A stretch of 44,176 nt of DNA from an uncultured Collinsella sp. Lineage in GTDB: Bacteria > Actinomycetota > Coriobacteriia > Coriobacteriales > Coriobacteriaceae. Below the pieces are notes generated by a model, which saw nothing but the letters and a program-made list of their open reading frames with translations, was not told where the DNA came from and did not search any database. Location: assembly GCA_900547345.1 (NCBI GenBank), contig URGG01000004.1, positions 1-44,176 of the forward strand, in the 5' to 3' direction. A program made the position numbers and the translations under genes. Below, in pieces: positions 24,848 through 33,193 of the stretch. Each line of letters begins with the position of its first letter. Positions within the stretch are counted from its first letter, which is position 1.

Positions 24848-25504
24848 GTGAACGAGACCGTACGTCGCTTTTTGCCGATGGTCGATTTTCTGGAGCAGAT
24901 ACTCGGCAAAAACAGCGAAATCGTGCTGCACGATTTCTCGGATCCCGACCACGCCATCGTCGATATTCGCAACGGCATCGTGAGCGGCCGCAAGGTCGGC
25001 GGTCCCGCCACCGATCTGGCACTCAAGATCATGCACGACGCCAAGTATCGCGACCTGCCGTTTATTACGGGCTACGAGGGCCGCGGCGCCGGAGGCAAGA
25101 CGTTGGAGTCAGCGACGTACTTTATCCGCGAGAATGACGAGATCGTCGGTATGCTCTGCGTCAACACCGACCTCTCGACCGTACGCTCCATCAACGCCAT
25201 GGCGCAGCAGCTCATGGCGTGCTTCGACGCGGCGCCGACGCGCACGGAGCCCGCCCCTATCGAGGTCGAAAGCCTTTCGGAGTCCACACAGGAGCTCATC
25301 GACCGCAGCATTGCCGAGTTGCTGAGCGCGCGCGGGCTGGATGTAGCGTCGCTTGGTCAGAGCGACCGCGTGGACGTCATTCGCCACCTCAACGGCAACG
25401 GGGTGTTCATGCTCAAGGGCGCCGTGGCCTGCGCCGCCACCGCGCTGGGCATCTCGGAGCCCAGCGTCTACCGCTACCTGCAAAAAGTTCGCAAGGAAGG
25501 CTAA
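24848..25504 (+). CDS. YheO/DauR-type transcriptional regulator, copy 2
   Basis: The protein is 218 residues from a GTG at 24848, chosen because AAAGGAG ends 6 bases before it; the in-frame ATG at 24797 has no ribosome site. An N-terminal PAS-like YheO domain (VLHDFSDPDHAIVDI, GRKVGG, VGMLCVNTD) precedes a C-terminal HTH (QSDRVDVIRHL to SVYRYLQKVR). It is a paralogue of the protein at 7,574. It diverges from the purine permease operon and so probably controls it. A strong terminator follows. Confidence 0.88.
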   Translation: MNETVRRFLPMVDFLEQILGKNSEIVLHDFSDPDHAIVDIRNGIVSGRKVGGPATDLALKIMHDAKYRDLPFITGYEGRGAGGKTLESATYFIRENDEIVGMLCVNTDLSTVRSINAMAQQLMACFDAAPTRTEPAPIEVESLSESTQELIDRSIAELLSARGLDVASLGQSDRVDVIRHLNGNGVFMLKGAVACAATALGISEPSVYRYLQKVRKEG

Positions 25505-25549
25505 CGAGCAAAATGGAGCGCGGCTCCACAAGCGATCCATCATTTGACA

Positions 25550-25587
25550 AAAGACCCTGCAGCTCGCACGCGCTGCAGGGTCTTTTT
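25550..25587. terminator. Strong bidirectional terminator
   Basis: AAAGACCCTGCAGC at 25550-25563 pairs perfectly with 25572-25585 around an 8-base loop. T-runs follow on both strands (TCTTTTTG on plus, TCTTTTG on minus). It ends both the regulator gene on the left and the minus-strand ridA gene on the right. Confidence 0.92.
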
Positions 25588-25616
25588 GCATGTCATGTTT
25601 AGTTGTGGCCAACGCC

Positions 25617-25994
25617 TTAGAGAGCGGCAACGACCTCGATCTCGACCAGACCGCCAGCCGGAAGGGCGGCAACCTGGAAAGCGCTGCGCGCGGGGAACGG
25701 AGCCTCGAACTTGGAGGCGTAGATCTCGTTCACGGCAGCGAAGTCGGCAATGTCGGCCAGGTAGACCGTGGTCTTGACGACATCGGCAAACGTAGCGCCG
25801 GCGGCAGTCAGCAGGGCCTCGACGTTAGCAAGTGACTGCTTGGCCTGGGCCTCGACGCCCTCGGGCATCTTGCCAGTTGTGGGGTCGATGCCCAGCTGGC
25901 CGGACAGGAACACCATGTTGCCGGTCTGGATACCGGGGGAATACGGTCCGATGGCTGCGGGTGCGTTATCGGAAGACACGACGGTCTTGCTCAT
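25617..25994 (-). CDS. ridA: RidA family enamine/imine deaminase
   Basis: The protein is 125 residues from the ATG at 25994, preceded by AAGGAG. Arg103 in PARSAFQVAALP and the EIEVVA ending are diagnostic of active RidA. RidA hydrolyses 2-aminoacrylate and related enamines to keto acids, protecting PLP enzymes. It sits next to the purine cluster, whose YgeX enzyme generates 2-aminoacrylate from diaminopropionate, so a shared purpose is plausible. It is monocistronic, with a terminator behind and an inverted repeat in its leader. Confidence 0.95.
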   Translation of the reverse strand: MSKTVVSSDNAPAAIGPYSPGIQTGNMVFLSGQLGIDPTTGKMPEGVEAQAKQSLANVEALLTAAGATFADVVKTTVYLADIADFAAVNEIYASKFEAPFPARSAFQVAALPAGGLVEIEVVAAL

Positions 25995-26027
25995 GTTTAT
26001 CTCCTTACGATCAATTGAGAGAGCGTG

Positions 26028-26075
26028 AGCGCGGTGTTCACACCGGGAGGCACAGTTCGGTCTGAACACCGCGCT
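26028..26075 (-). promoter_or_regulatory. 13-bp perfect inverted repeat upstream of ridA
   Basis: AGCGCGGTGTTCA at 26028-26040 pairs exactly with TGAACACCGCGCT at 26063-26075 around 22 bases. The near arm is 34 bases before the ridA start codon. There is no T-run, so an operator or a structured leader is more likely than a terminator. Confidence 0.6.
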
Positions 26076-26148
26076 TGATTGGGATAGTACTCAAGGTTTC
26101 CGCGCGATGCAAGATTATTATCACGTTGCGAGAATATTTTATCGCCCA

Positions 26149-26262
26149 ACGGTTTCCCTGAACCGCCGAACGGTTTTCCACGGGATCAGCCAGCCCAAGC
26201 CGCTGAAGACTTTGTCCTGCTTAGACTGCGGGCGTCGCCCACCGCAGCGACGCCACTATACT
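26149..26262 (+). promoter_or_regulatory. Possible promoter region of the U32 gene
   Basis: Two direct copies of AACGGTTT(C/T)CC lie about 21 bp apart near 26149-26180, with an intervening CGGTT/AACCG inverted pair. GGCGTCGC at 26231-26238 pairs with GCGACGCC at 26247-26254, and TATACT at 26257-26262 is a usable -10 box 32 bases before the start codon. The 300-base gap holds no gene. Confidence 0.35.
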
Positions 26263-26294
26263 TTTGAATATCTGAGCATTTTGAAAGGCAGGAT

Positions 26295-28787
26295 ATGACC
26301 GCAACCGCCAGTCGAACCACCAACCGCAGACCCGAGCTTTTAGCGCCCGCCGGAGGGCCCGAGCCCTTTGCCGCCGCACTCGCCGCGGGGGCAGACGCCA
26401 TCTATTGCGGCATGGGCAGCTTCAACGCCCGCCGCAAGGCCACCAACTTTACCGACGAGGCCTTTGAGCAGGCCTGCCGCGCCGCGCATCTAGCCGGGTC
26501 GCGCGTCTACGTCACGGTCAACATCGTCATCAAACAGTCCGAGATGGGCGATGCGCTGCAACTCATCCATCGCTGCTCCACGCTGGGCGCCGATGCCTTC
26601 ATTATCCAGGACTGGGGTCTGTTCTTTGAGGTCAAGCGCACCATGCCCGGCATCGAGACACATATCTCGACCCAGGCGAACATCCACGACGACCGCGGAA
26701 CCCTTTGGTGCCGTGAGCAGGGCGCCGACCGCGTGACTCTCTCGCGCGAGCTCTCCATCGACGAAATCGCTGCCATTCACGACGCCGCGCCCGATGTGGA
26801 CCTTGAGGTCTTCAGCCATGGCGCCATCTGCTTTTGCTACTCGGGCCTGTGCCTGCTGTCGAGCTTTGCCATGGCGGGACGATCGGCCAACCGCGGCATG
26901 TGCGCCCAGCCCTGCCGCCTGCCCTACGAGTTAATCGACGAGAACGGCCGCGCGCTCTCCCCTGCCGGTCGCGAGCGCGCGCTGTGCCCGCGTGACACCA
27001 ACACCTCACAGCTTGTTCGCCGTCTGTATGACGCCGGCGCCGCATCGCTCAAGCTCGAGGGCCGCATGAAGGCACCCGATTACGTGTACTTCATCGTTGA
27101 TGTGTATCGTCACGAAATTGACGACATGCTATCCGGAGCCGCCGTTGCCAAGGACGAGGAAGCCGCCCGCCAGCGCCAGCTCAAGCGCTGCTTCAACCGC
27201 GACTTTACGCACGCCTATCAGGACGGCACCTCGGGCGACGAGATGATGAGCTATGAGCGTTCCAACAACCGCGGCCAGATCGTGGGCACGGTGCTGGGCA
27301 GCCGCCCGGCCAACCGCGATGTGCGCGGCCTCAAGTCCGACGACCGCCGTCGCCGCGCCGCCATCGCCCGCATTGAGCTGTTTGAGCCCGTGGGCAAAGG
27401 CGACCTGCTGGAGCTTCGCCACGATAACGAGTTTGACCAGTTCCTGACCACCATTGCCGCCGATGATGCCGCCGCCGGTGACATCATTGAGTGCCGCGTG
27501 CCCCGTAGCATGCCCGAGGGCTGCCGCGTGCGCGTGATTCGAAGCCAGAGCGCCATTGACGCCGCCGGCGCCGCGCTCAAGCGCGATGTGCTGCGCCGCC
27601 GAGCTGTTGACGTGTCCGTCGTGGCGCGCCTGGGCGAGCCGTTTACTGTCACACTCACCTGCTGTGACAACCCCGCGCTCACCGCCACCGCCACGGGCTT
27701 CACCGTCGAGGCCGCCAAGACCCGCGCCGTCGAGGCATCCGATCTGGTTGAGCACGTCGGGCGCATGGGCTCCTCTCCCTTTGAGGCCGCGAGCTTTGAT
27801 GTGGCGCTCGATGAGGGCTGCGGCATGGGCTTCTCCGCCGTGCACAAGGTGCGCGCCGCCGCTTGTAAGGCGCTGGAAGAGGCCATTCTGGCACCGTACG
27901 AGGAGCGCGCAAAAACGCTCGAGTTGCCGGTGCTCGACAAATGTACGCGCCCCATGCCCAAGCACTACCGCGACGAGCCGCAGATCTGCGCCACCGTCAC
28001 CTCGCTCGAGGCCGCCGAGGCAGCCCGCGCGGAGGGTGCAACGCGCATCTATATGACCACCGACGCGCTCGAGGCTGTCGGACTCTCCCCTGCCGATGCA
28101 TTTGAGCAGGGTATCGTGCCCGTACTCGACGAGGTCTGCCGCGCCGTCGACCACGAGCGCGTCGATCCTTGGATCAATGCCGGAGCCACCGTCGCCGTCG
28201 GCAATATCTCCGAGCTCGCCGTAGCCGCTCATGCCGGCGCCACGGCCGAGATTCGCTCTTGCCTGCCGGTGCATAACACGCCCTGCATGGAGGCACTTGC
28301 CGAGCGCGGAGCCGGTGCGTTTTGGCTCTCGCCCGAGATCACGCTCGACGAGATCGTCTCGCTTGGCACCGCCGCGCCCGCAGCCCTGGGCATCACTGTG
28401 TTCGGCCGCCCGCGCGTTATGACGAGTGAGCACTGCATCCTGCAGGTGGCCAATGGCTGCATCCACGATTGCGCTAACTGCCGCCTGCGCGCCCGCAAGC
28501 TGTCGCTCAAGAATATCGACGGCAAGGTCATGCCCGTACGCACCGACATCCATGGCCGCTCTCGCCTGTACGACGCCTACCCCATCGACCTCACGCCGCA
28601 GGTTCCTCAGCTGCTCGATGCCGGCGTGCGCCGTCTTATGGTCGACGGAACCCTGCTCGAGACCGATGAGATCGCCCGTGCCGTCGCTCGCGTCCGTCGC
28701 GCCGTCGAGGCAGCTCAAGCCGGCCGCAAGCCCGCCGCCCGCCTGCGCGGGGCGACCTCGGGCTGCATGTTTGTGGGAATTAGCTAA
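26295..28787 (+). CDS. U32 family peptidase (RlhA/YhbU-like)
   Basis: The 830-residue protein carries the U32 signature (LEVFSHGAICFCYSGLCLLS, about residues 174-193), followed by GRSANRGMCAQPCR, the conserved Cys region. The length and the long C-terminal half suit the RlhA type, which hydroxylates a cytidine of 23S rRNA in E. coli, rather than the short collagenase-like PrtC type. The next gene, 15 bases downstream, is a pseudouridine synthase, which supports an RNA-modification role. The ribosome site is AAAGG with suitable spacing. It is classically called a peptidase, but an RNA-modifying function is inferred. Confidence 0.85.
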   Translation: MTATASRTTNRRPELLAPAGGPEPFAAALAAGADAIYCGMGSFNARRKATNFTDEAFEQACRAAHLAGSRVYVTVNIVIKQSEMGDALQLIHRCSTLGADAFIIQDWGLFFEVKRTMPGIETHISTQANIHDDRGTLWCREQGADRVTLSRELSIDEIAAIHDAAPDVDLEVFSHGAICFCYSGLCLLSSFAMAGRSANRGMCAQPCRLPYELIDENGRALSPAGRERALCPRDTNTSQLVRRLYDAGAASLKLEGRMKAPDYVYFIVDVYRHEIDDMLSGAAVAKDEEAARQRQLKRCFNRDFTHAYQDGTSGDEMMSYERSNNRGQIVGTVLGSRPANRDVRGLKSDDRRRRAAIARIELFEPVGKGDLLELRHDNEFDQFLTTIAADDAAAGDIIECRVPRSMPEGCRVRVIRSQSAIDAAGAALKRDVLRRRAVDVSVVARLGEPFTVTLTCCDNPALTATATGFTVEAAKTRAVEASDLVEHVGRMGSSPFEAASFDVALDEGCGMGFSAVHKVRAAACKALEEAILAPYEERAKTLELPVLDKCTRPMPKHYRDEPQICATVTSLEAAEAARAEGATRIYMTTDALEAVGLSPADAFEQGIVPVLDEVCRAVDHERVDPWINAGATVAVGNISELAVAAHAGATAEIRSCLPVHNTPCMEALAERGAGAFWLSPEITLDEIVSLGTAAPAALGITVFGRPRVMTSEHCILQVANGCIHDCANCRLRARKLSLKNIDGKVMPVRTDIHGRSRLYDAYPIDLTPQVPQLLDAGVRRLMVDGTLLETDEIARAVARVRRAVEAAQAGRKPAARLRGATSGCMFVGIS

Positions 28788-28802
28788 CCGAAAGGCTTAC
28801 AC

Positions 28803-29462
28803 GTGAACGAAGAACCTCAAGTCCTCTACTGCGACGCCTGGCTCATGGCCATCGACAAGCCCGCCGGCATGATCGTCCACGGCGACGGCACCGGCGAGCG
28901 CCCGCTTACCGACTACGCCAGCGATCTGCTGCTGGCCAGGGGCGACGGCTTTGCCGCGACTGACATGCAGCCGCTCAACCGTCTGGACCGCAACACCACC
29001 GGCGTGGTGCTGTTTTCGCTCGACAAACAGACGCAGCCCGCCTTTGACCAGATGCTGATCGACCACGCCTTCGAAAAGCACTATCTGGCGCTGGCCGAGG
29101 GCAAGATCGACTGGAACGAGAAGCTCATCGACAAGCCCATCGCGCGCGACCGCCACGACAGCCGCAAGATGCGCGTCGGCGCCAGCGGCAAGCCGTCGCA
29201 GACGCGCGTGAAGGTGCTCAAGCGCCTTAAGAGCCGCCGAGGCCTGCCCGCGCGTTCGTATATCGATGTCGAGCTACTCACCGGCCGCAAGCATCAGATT
29301 CGCGTGCACCTGGCGAGCGAGCGTCATCCCCTGGTTGGCGACGACCTGTACGGAACGCCGCGCCCCTGCGGCCTGATGCTCCACGCCCACAGCGTGTCCT
29401 TCACGCATCCCGTAACCGGCGAGCATATCTATATCGAAGCCCCCTGCCCCTGGGAGCCCTAA
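28803..29462 (+). CDS. RluA family pseudouridine synthase
   Basis: The 219-residue protein starts at a GTG at 28803 with GAAAGG upstream. The catalytic aspartate is Asp62 in NRLDRNTTG, a variant of the family's HRLDxxTSG, with Asn replacing the usual His. LLTGRKHQIRVHL and the HAHSVSF ending are typical. There is no S4 domain. It isomerises uridine in rRNA or tRNA; which site is not clear. It follows the U32 gene closely, so the two are probably co-transcribed. Confidence 0.9.
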   Translation: MNEEPQVLYCDAWLMAIDKPAGMIVHGDGTGERPLTDYASDLLLARGDGFAATDMQPLNRLDRNTTGVVLFSLDKQTQPAFDQMLIDHAFEKHYLALAEGKIDWNEKLIDKPIARDRHDSRKMRVGASGKPSQTRVKVLKRLKSRRGLPARSYIDVELLTGRKHQIRVHLASERHPLVGDDLYGTPRPCGLMLHAHSVSFTHPVTGEHIYIEAPCPWEP

Positions 29463-29500
29463 ACCACCACAATGGGGACAGCCGCCTTCGCGGTGGTTTT
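29461..29500 (+). terminator. Terminator after the pseudouridine synthase
   Basis: AAACCACC at 29461-29468 pairs with GGTGGTTT at 29492-29499, followed by TTTT. An inner CCGC-CTTC-GCGG hairpin competes. It overlaps the stop codon of the gene and faces the convergent DeoR gene. GGGGACAG and its complement flank the area. Confidence 0.7.
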
Positions 29501-29522
29501 GGCCTTAGCCCGTCCCCTGCTG

Positions 29523-30269
29523 TTAGACCGTGATGACGTTGTCCATTGCCTGGTACTTGGCGGGGACCTCGCCTGCGGTAATAATCGTTGCGTCGCGGAA
29601 GTCCGCGAACTTGATGGGCGCCACCATGCCAAATTTACTGGCGTCCGAGATTACGAAGCGCTTGGCCGTATGGCGCATCGAGATACGCTTTACTTGCGCC
29701 TCCTCGATATCGGGCGCCGTGAAGCCCTGCTCGGCTGCAATGCCGTTAGAGCCCCAAAAGCCACAGTTGAAGTTGTAGCGGTCTAAGGTTGCCAAGGCAT
29801 CGGGGCCAACGAGCGCCTCGGTCTCGGGTTTGAGCTCGCCGCCCAGCACCACGGTACGCATGCCGCGCAAAGCAAGGCGCTGAGCATGGAGCAGGGAATC
29901 GGTCACATAGGTAACATCTTCAAGGTGCGGAAGATGCTCGATGAGCCTGAGCGTCGTCGAGCCCGAGTCGATGTATACAAAGCTCTCAGGCTCCACAAGC
30001 GCCGCCGCACGGGCGCAGATACGCTCCTTGTCATCGTTATGGAGGTCGCTGCGCTCATTAAGCGTTAGGTCGCGCGTCACGTGCGCGCGCTCAAGACTCG
30101 TCGCCCCACCGTGGACCTTGGCGATGCGGTGCGCTCGGTCGAGCGTCTGCAGGTCGCGCCGAATGGTAGACGCCGTCACGCCCAGGGCCTCAGCAAGCTC
30201 CGGCACGGTAACCGAGCCGGCTCGCTGCACCATCGACACGATCGCGTTGAGCCTATCTTCCGCAAGCAT
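29523..30269 (-). CDS. DeoR family transcriptional regulator
   Basis: The 248-residue protein has an N-terminal DeoR HTH (residues ~5-57, VTASTIRRDLQTLD) and a sugar-phosphate sensor domain with the DSGSTT phosphate loop and the C-terminal SKFG region. DeoR proteins usually repress carbohydrate genes until a phosphorylated sugar binds. It starts 3 bases after the oxidoreductase stop, GAGGAG preceding the ATG, so the two form an operon. An array of helically phased GCGC hexamers upstream of that operon may be its operator. Confidence 0.93.
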   Translation of the reverse strand: MLAEDRLNAIVSMVQRAGSVTVPELAEALGVTASTIRRDLQTLDRAHRIAKVHGGATSLERAHVTRDLTLNERSDLHNDDKERICARAAALVEPESFVYIDSGSTTLRLIEHLPHLEDVTYVTDSLLHAQRLALRGMRTVVLGGELKPETEALVGPDALATLDRYNFNCGFWGSNGIAAEQGFTAPDIEEAQVKRISMRHTAKRFVISDASKFGMVAPIKFADFRDATIITAGEVPAKYQAMDNVITV

Positions 30270-30272
30270 CGC

Positions 30273-31352
30273 TTACTCCTCCTCGGGGTACACAACTCCC
30301 CAGTCGGCGCGAAGCTTGGTCATCAGCTCCATAACATCAGAAGCATAGCCCAGAAGCTCGCACTTCGAATCATCGCCGGCAACGGCCTTCTCCAGGTCGG
30401 CCATCTCGTAGCACAGAGCGTATGCCTCGGTGCCAGCCTGGACCTCCTCACGGCGACCGTCCGCAGTCCACACGATGGTCGCATGGTCGGCGCGCGGATA
30501 CTCGTTGACCTCGATATAGCACTTGTCGAAGCTGATAACCGAACGCTTGGGCTGCTTGGAGTGGAGCGTAAGACTCACCACGCCCAGCTGCTGCTCGGCG
30601 TTACGGCAGACAATGCCACTCGCGACGTCAACGCCGGTCTCACAGGTGTTGCCCAGCGAGACAACCTCAGCGGGTTGGCTGGCCATAAACAGGCGCATGA
30701 CAGACAGGGCATACACGCCAATGTCGAGCATGGCGCCGCCGGCGAGACTACGGTTGTAGAAGCGATTGGTCAGATCGCCGTACTCCTTATAGCTACCAAA
30801 GTTGAGCTGAGCAAGGTTCATGTGGCCAAACTCGCCGGCATCCATGCGGCGGTGCAGCTCCTGATACAACGGCATGTGGAGCACCGTGGTGGCGTCCATA
30901 AGGACCACGTTGTGCTCGTCGGCTATGGCACGGGCCTCGTCGAGCTCGGCAGAGTTGAGGGTAATGGCCTTCTCGCAGAGCACATGCTTGCCGGCGGCCA
31001 GCGCGGCACGCAGATAGGTGATATGCGTGTTGTGCGGCGTGGTGATATAGACGGCGTCGATGTCCGGATCGGCGTAGAGGTCCTCAACCGTCTCGTATAC
31101 CTTCTCGACGCCATACTGCTCGGCAAAAGCTTGGGCCTTGGACAGTGTGCGGTTGGCAACGCCCGCAAGCTTGCGGCCGGCAAGAGCGAGAGACTGGGCC
31201 ATCTGGTTGGCGATTACACCGCAACCGATCACAGCCCAACGGAGCTCGGGGGCCGTAAAAATATCGTTGGGGAACGGCTGATCCTGGACCGAGGCAAACG
31301 CCGCCTTAGCGGCTGCTTCGGCGTCGAGCGGAGCCTGTTTGGAATCTGCCAT
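30273..31352 (-). CDS. Gfo/Idh/MocA family NAD(P)-dependent oxidoreductase
   Basis: The 359-residue protein has an N-terminal Rossmann fold with VIGCGVIA near residues 41-48, the family EKAI motif, and the C-terminal alpha/beta substrate domain. It oxidises or reduces a sugar, inositol or related polyol; the exact substrate is not visible. AGGAGG precedes the start. It is followed directly by a DeoR regulator, which fits sugar metabolism. Confidence 0.9.
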   Translation of the reverse strand: MADSKQAPLDAEAAAKAAFASVQDQPFPNDIFTAPELRWAVIGCGVIANQMAQSLALAGRKLAGVANRTLSKAQAFAEQYGVEKVYETVEDLYADPDIDAVYITTPHNTHITYLRAALAAGKHVLCEKAITLNSAELDEARAIADEHNVVLMDATTVLHMPLYQELHRRMDAGEFGHMNLAQLNFGSYKEYGDLTNRFYNRSLAGGAMLDIGVYALSVMRLFMASQPAEVVSLGNTCETGVDVASGIVCRNAEQQLGVVSLTLHSKQPKRSVISFDKCYIEVNEYPRADHATIVWTADGRREEVQAGTEAYALCYEMADLEKAVAGDDSKCELLGYASDVMELMTKLRADWGVVYPEEE

Positions 31353-31484
31353 TATGTGCCTCCTGAGTTATCGGAAGTCCTTCATTTCTAACAACCCTAT
31401 ATTCGCACAATTGCGCGCGTATCTGCTCGTGTTTGCGTGCTTATTTGCTTATCGGTCATTATTTAGCCATAGTTGGCAGATATT

Positions 31485-31532
31485 TGCGCGGCTATGCGCA
31501 TTATCGCGCAAGGCTATGCGCGTAAATGCGCA
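31485..31532. promoter_or_regulatory. Five phased GCGC hexamers upstream of the oxidoreductase operon
   Basis: Hexamers (T/C)GCGC(A/G) start at 31485, 31495, 31505, 31517 and 31527, spacings 10, 10, 12 and 10. Two of them belong to a TTGCGCG/CGCGCAA inverted repeat at 31484-31490 and 31505-31511, and GGCTATGCGC is repeated 22 bp apart. A further TGCGCG begins at 31412. The array is 130-180 bp before the oxidoreductase start. Confidence 0.55.
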
Positions 31533-31765
31533 TGCGACGATCTTTGTGAAACATAAAGGAACGGAACACCATAGCCATAAAAGACAGAGTAGGCTGTATT
31601 ACTCCACCCCTCTGGGGGGGGCGCAGCTATCAAAGGACTGTTCCAAACTGCCGGCACATAGGGACTGTCTCAAGCTGCCGGAACCTGGGGGCGTTCCCCG
31701 TGCGACGCTTTCGTGGCAAGAATGTCCCCATCAAATAGCCGTTTAAGAACATCCCCAACGACTAG

Positions 31766-31827
31766 TCATTTAAGTCTGTCCCCAATGAGTACAACGGCCA
31801 TTCATTTAAGTCTGTCCCCAATGAGTA
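31766..31827. repeat. 26-bp exact direct repeat with TCTGTCCCC core
   Basis: Bases 31766-31791 recur exactly at 31802-31827. Degenerate copies with GTCCCC or GGGACTGT cores run back to about 31635, alternating in orientation. The 542-base gap from 31353 contains this, the phased hexamers and the ribosomal terminator, and no gene. The pattern resembles REP-type elements that accompany RAYT transposases; no transposase gene is in the window. Confidence 0.7.
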
Positions 31828-31836
31828 GGGATAGAA

Positions 31837-31868
31837 AAAGGCCCGGGTGCCGTAGCATCCGGGCCTTT
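31837..31868 (-). terminator. Terminator of the ribosomal protein operon
   Basis: AAAGGCCCGGGTGC at 31837-31850 pairs with GCATCCGGGCCTTT at 31855-31868 around CGTA, with one G-T wobble. On the minus strand it is followed by TTTTTCT. It lies about 25 bases after the rplX stop, so transcription ends there rather than continuing to rplE. Confidence 0.9.
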
Positions 31869-31894
31869 GCTAGCAACTTGATGTTGCGGGCAGC

Positions 31895-32200
31895 TTAGAA
31901 CTTGTGGCCGCACTTCTTGCAGACGCGCAGCTTGTTCTTGCCGTCCTTCTCGTGACCGACGCGGGTAACCTTACCGCACTCGGGGCAAACGAGATTGACG
32001 TTGGAGGCGTCGATGGGAGCCTCCTGCGAAACGATGCCGCCCTGCTGGTTGGCAGCGTTGGGCTTGACGGCCTTCTTGACGACCGAAACGCCCTCGACAA
32101 CGACCTTGTTCTCGGCGGGGAGAGCACGCAGGACAACGCCCTGCTTGCCGCGATCCTTACCAGAGAGAACCTGGACCTTATCGCCCTTCTTGATATACAT
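31895..32200 (-). CDS. rplX: 50S ribosomal protein L24
   Basis: The 101-residue protein starts the 50S assembly at the 5' part of 23S rRNA. The KOW motif (KGDKVQVLSGKDRGKQG) is at the N-terminus and a CPECG/CKKCG zinc-binding pair at the C-terminus, the four-cysteine form. AGGGGAG precedes the ATG. It is the last gene of this run and a strong terminator follows. Confidence 0.97.
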   Translation of the reverse strand: MYIKKGDKVQVLSGKDRGKQGVVLRALPAENKVVVEGVSVVKKAVKPNAANQQGGIVSQEAPIDASNVNLVCPECGKVTRVGHEKDGKNKLRVCKKCGHKF

Positions 32201-32213
32201 ATATCTCCCCTAA

Positions 32214-32582
32214 CTACAGGGTCTCGGGAGCGAGCGAGACGATCTTCATGTACTTCTTGTCACGAAGCTCGCGAGCGACGGGCCCGAAGATACGGGTGCC
32301 GACGGGCGAACCATCGTTGTTGATGACAACGCAGGCGTTCTCATCAAAGCGAATGTAGGAGCCATCCTTGCGGCGGATCTCCTTAACGGTGCGAACGACG
32401 ACGCAACGGACAACGTCCTTCTTCTTGACGTTGGCGCCAGGGGTAGCCTCCTGGACAGCACCGATGAACACATCGCCGATGCCTGCATAACGACGCTTGG
32501 AACCGCCAAGCACCTTGATGCAGCGAATCTTGCGAGCGCCGGAGTTGTCGGCGACGTTCAGCATGGTTTGCATCTGAATCAT
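32214..32582 (-). CDS. rplN: 50S ribosomal protein L14
   Basis: The 122-residue protein has the standard L14 start (MIQMQTMLNVADNSGA) and end, and full family length. It sits at the subunit interface and binds 23S rRNA. GGAGGAAC precedes the ATG. A 118-base gap to rpsQ contains a GTATGC/GCATAC hairpin at 32643-32661 and may hold an internal promoter or processing site. Confidence 0.98.
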   Translation of the reverse strand: MIQMQTMLNVADNSGARKIRCIKVLGGSKRRYAGIGDVFIGAVQEATPGANVKKKDVVRCVVVRTVKEIRRKDGSYIRFDENACVVINNDGSPVGTRIFGPVARELRDKKYMKIVSLAPETL

Positions 32583-32700
32583 GGTAGATGTTCCTCCGAA
32601 CTAAGAACCGAAGAGAGGTGCGCTGCCTTTATACGGCCTGTGGTATGCAAGCCAGGCATACGCACATCTTCGGAAACGTACAAGTCGTAAGAGCGACTGC

Positions 32701-32961
32701 TTATTTAGCGCGCTCGACGACCTCGATGAGGCGCCAACGCTTCATCTTGGACATAGGACGGGTCTCCATAACGCGGACGGTGTCGCCCACGCCAGCCGTG
32801 CACTCCTCGTCGTGAGCGTGCAGCTTCTTGGAGCTGGTCATCATCTTGCCGTACTTGGGGTGACGCTTGCGCTCGGTGATGGTGACAACAATGGTCTTGA
32901 CACCGGAGACGGAGGTAACGACACCCGTACGGACCTTACGCGAGTTACGCGAATCAGTCAT
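32701..32961 (-). CDS. rpsQ: 30S ribosomal protein S17
   Basis: The 86-residue OB-fold protein binds 16S rRNA early in 30S assembly. The KTIVVTITERKRHPKYGK region and VMETRPMSKMKRWRL end are typical. AAGGAGAG precedes the ATG. It lies 16 bases after rpmC. Confidence 0.98.
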   Translation of the reverse strand: MTDSRNSRKVRTGVVTSVSGVKTIVVTITERKRHPKYGKMMTSSKKLHAHDEECTAGVGDTVRVMETRPMSKMKRWRLIEVVERAK

Positions 32962-32977
32962 GTTCTCTCCTTAGGTC

Positions 32978-33193
32978 CTACTCGGCGACAGCGGACTTCT
33001 CCGCTGCGATCTCGCGGGCGCGCTGCTCCGTGAGGACGCGAGCGATGTCCTTCTTCACGGTGTTGACGCGAGCGGTGTTGTCCAGCTGGCTGGTGGCCAT
33101 CTGGAAACGAAGGTTAAAGAGCTCGGTGCGCGCCTCGGTCAGCTTGTCATTGAGCTGAGCGTCCGAGAGCTCACGAATCTCTGCGGGCTTCAT
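32978..33193 (-). CDS. rpmC: 50S ribosomal protein L29
   Basis: The 71-residue protein has the two-helix L29 pattern (EIRELSDAQL, ELFNLRFQ, ARVLTEQRARE). It lies near the exit tunnel and is part of the SRP and trigger factor docking site. Its ATG shares one base with the rplP stop (TAATG), so translation is coupled. Confidence 0.97.
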   Translation of the reverse strand: MKPAEIRELSDAQLNDKLTEARTELFNLRFQMATSQLDNTARVNTVKKDIARVLTEQRAREIAAEKSAVAE

